Both the position numbers and the translations under genes were made by a program. From assembly GCA_028276305.1 (NCBI GenBank), contig JAPYWO010000053.1:1-7070 (forward strand): 7,070 nt of DNA, given 5' to 3'. A model generated the notes under the pieces. That model saw nothing but the letters and a program-made list of their open reading frames with translations, had not been told where the DNA came from and did not search any database. Of this stretch, positions 6,652 through 7,070 are shown piece after piece (position 1 is the first letter of the stretch; each line of letters opens with the position of its first letter). The DNA is from Candidatus Thermokryptus sp. GTDB lineage: Bacteria > Bacteroidota > Ignavibacteria > Kryptoniales > Kryptoniaceae.

Positions 6652-6687
6652 GGATGTAAAGATAATCAAAAAGAAACAAATTTCCAA
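6652..6687 (-). promoter_or_regulatory. Candidate promoter for the prfB gene cluster
   Basis: In the A/T-rich gap between the terminator and prfB, the minus strand has TTGGAA (6687-6682), a 17-nt spacer, and TATCTT (6664-6659). Each hexamer matches 4 of 6 bases of the sigma-70 consensus. The same place also reads TTTG, about 20 nt, then TATCTTTA, one base off the Bacteroidota-type TAnnTTTG box. Initiation would fall near 6652, giving a leader of about 29 nt before the prfB ATG. A/T-rich sequence yields such matches by chance, so this is only a candidate. Confidence 0.35.
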
Positions 6688-6697
6688 AACCCCAAAG

Positions 6698-6782
6698 AAT
6701 AAAACAAAAAACCCTCATCTTAATCCTCATCAATGATATGACACCAGCGCTTTAATTAACAAAAGAGGACTAAGATGAGGGT
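6698..6782 (-). terminator. Rho-independent terminator after the T9SS-tail gene
   Basis: An 18-bp inverted repeat has arms 6765-6782 and 6711-6728 and a 36-nt loop. It begins 10 bases after the stop of the secreted-protein gene. On the minus strand the distal arm is followed at once by T-rich sequence (TTTTTGTTTTATT, 6710-6698), as in an intrinsic terminator. The single imperfect pair (6723 with 6770) is a U-G wobble in minus-strand RNA but an A-C mismatch in plus-strand RNA, which supports minus-strand function. The loop is unusually long for a terminator. Confidence 0.75.
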
Positions 6783-6791
6783 GAGATTTGA

Positions 6792-7070
6792 TTACTTAAC
6801 CAAGAGCATTTTCTTTACATCTGCAAATTTACCCGCTTCAAGCCGATAAAAATAAACACCGCTTGAAAGTTCACTCGCCTCAAAATTTACTTTGTATCTT
6901 CCTGGCTCTAATTCCTTATCAACAAGTTTCCCAACTTCGCGACCTAAAATATCATAAACAATCAATTTAACATTGACTCTTTCAGGTATCTCAAACTCTA
7001 TCGTCGTCATCGGATTGAATGGATTTGGATAATTTTGATATAACTTAAACGAAGACGGTATCACATCTGC
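6792..7070 (-). CDS. Secreted protein with C-terminal T9SS (Por) sorting domain, partial
   Basis: Only the last 92 codons are in the window; the reading frame stays open through the right edge, so the true start is outside. An apparent GTG at 7064 is just an internal valine. The segment is a complete type IX secretion sorting domain: SSFKLYQNYPNPFNP (about 6-20 of the visible part), then TTIEFEIPE, VKLIVYDILGREVGKLVD, GRYKVNFEASELSSGVYFYRLEAG, and a final KKMLLVK. Such tails direct proteins already exported by Sec across the outer membrane through the Por/T9SS machinery and are removed or anchored at the surface. The function of the cargo domain cannot be known from this window. The YPNPFNP form is common in Ignavibacteria, Kryptonia and Calditrichota. 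The gene is followed by its own terminator, so it is transcriptionally separate from the prfB cluster. Confidence 0.92.
   Translation of the reverse strand, partial: ADVIPSSFKLYQNYPNPFNPMTTIEFEIPERVNVKLIVYDILGREVGKLVDKELEPGRYKVNFEASELSSGVYFYRLEAGKFADVKKMLLVK

Noticed and set aside
6711..6782. The inverted repeat as a miniature transposon (MITE)
   Set aside because: No flanking target-site duplication is visible, and its place right after a stop codon with a T-run is explained by a terminator. Kept only as a possibility under findings.
6792..7064. A complete 90-residue gene starting at GTG 7064
   Set aside because: The frame stays open to the window edge and the domain is always a C-terminal tail of a larger secreted protein.
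1..7070. CRISPR array, tRNA, rRNA, insertion sequence, phage or defence-system genes
   Set aside because: No regularly spaced repeats, cloverleaf-like gene, transposase motif or phage/defence domain was found on either strand by reading. Nearly all sequence is accounted for by the listed genes.

Overview
The window is a compact, A/T-rich bacterial segment in which every supported gene lies on the minus strand. I read it from high to low coordinates, which is the direction of transcription. It begins with the C-terminal end of a secreted protein that carries a type IX secretion (T9SS) sorting domain of the 'YQNYPNPFNP' type. That tail style is typical of the Ignavibacteria / Kryptonia / Calditrichota part of the FCB superphylum. 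The lineage is an inference from this tail and from the mix of genes with and without Shine-Dalgarno sequences. No rRNA gene is present to confirm it.

After that gene come a strong hairpin plus T-tract terminator (about 6782 to 6698) and a short intergenic region with a candidate promoter. Then eight tightly packed genes follow: prfB (release factor 2, with a textbook programmed +1 frameshift), a YicC/YloC-family endoribonuclease gene, gmk (guanylate kinase), rpoZ (RNA polymerase omega), a GH130-family glycoside phosphorylase/hydrolase gene, pta (phosphate acetyltransferase), a hotdog-fold acyl-CoA thioesterase gene, and trpE (anthranilate synthase component I). trpE is cut off by the left window edge. 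Gaps between consecutive genes are at most about 20 nt. One junction is an ATGA overlap, and two are a stop codon followed one codon later by an in-frame start. The eight genes could therefore be one transcription unit, although no internal promoters could be tested.

Functionally, the upstream half (prfB, yicC, gmk, rpoZ) is an information-processing cluster: translation termination, RNA turnover, GMP phosphorylation and RNA polymerase assembly. The yicC-gmk-rpoZ order is a widely conserved bacterial arrangement. The downstream half is metabolic: beta-mannoside/glycan phosphorolysis or hydrolysis, acetyl-CoA/acetyl-phosphate interconversion, acyl-CoA hydrolysis and the first step of tryptophan synthesis.

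The clearest special feature is the prfB recoding site AGGAGG-TAT-CTT-TGA-C, with an internal Shine-Dalgarno placed exactly as in the classical autoregulatory element. A caller that ignores it would report a truncated 316-residue protein lacking its N-terminus. I found no CRISPR array, tRNA, insertion sequence, phage gene or evident novel defence system. No stretch longer than about 170 bases lacks a gene.
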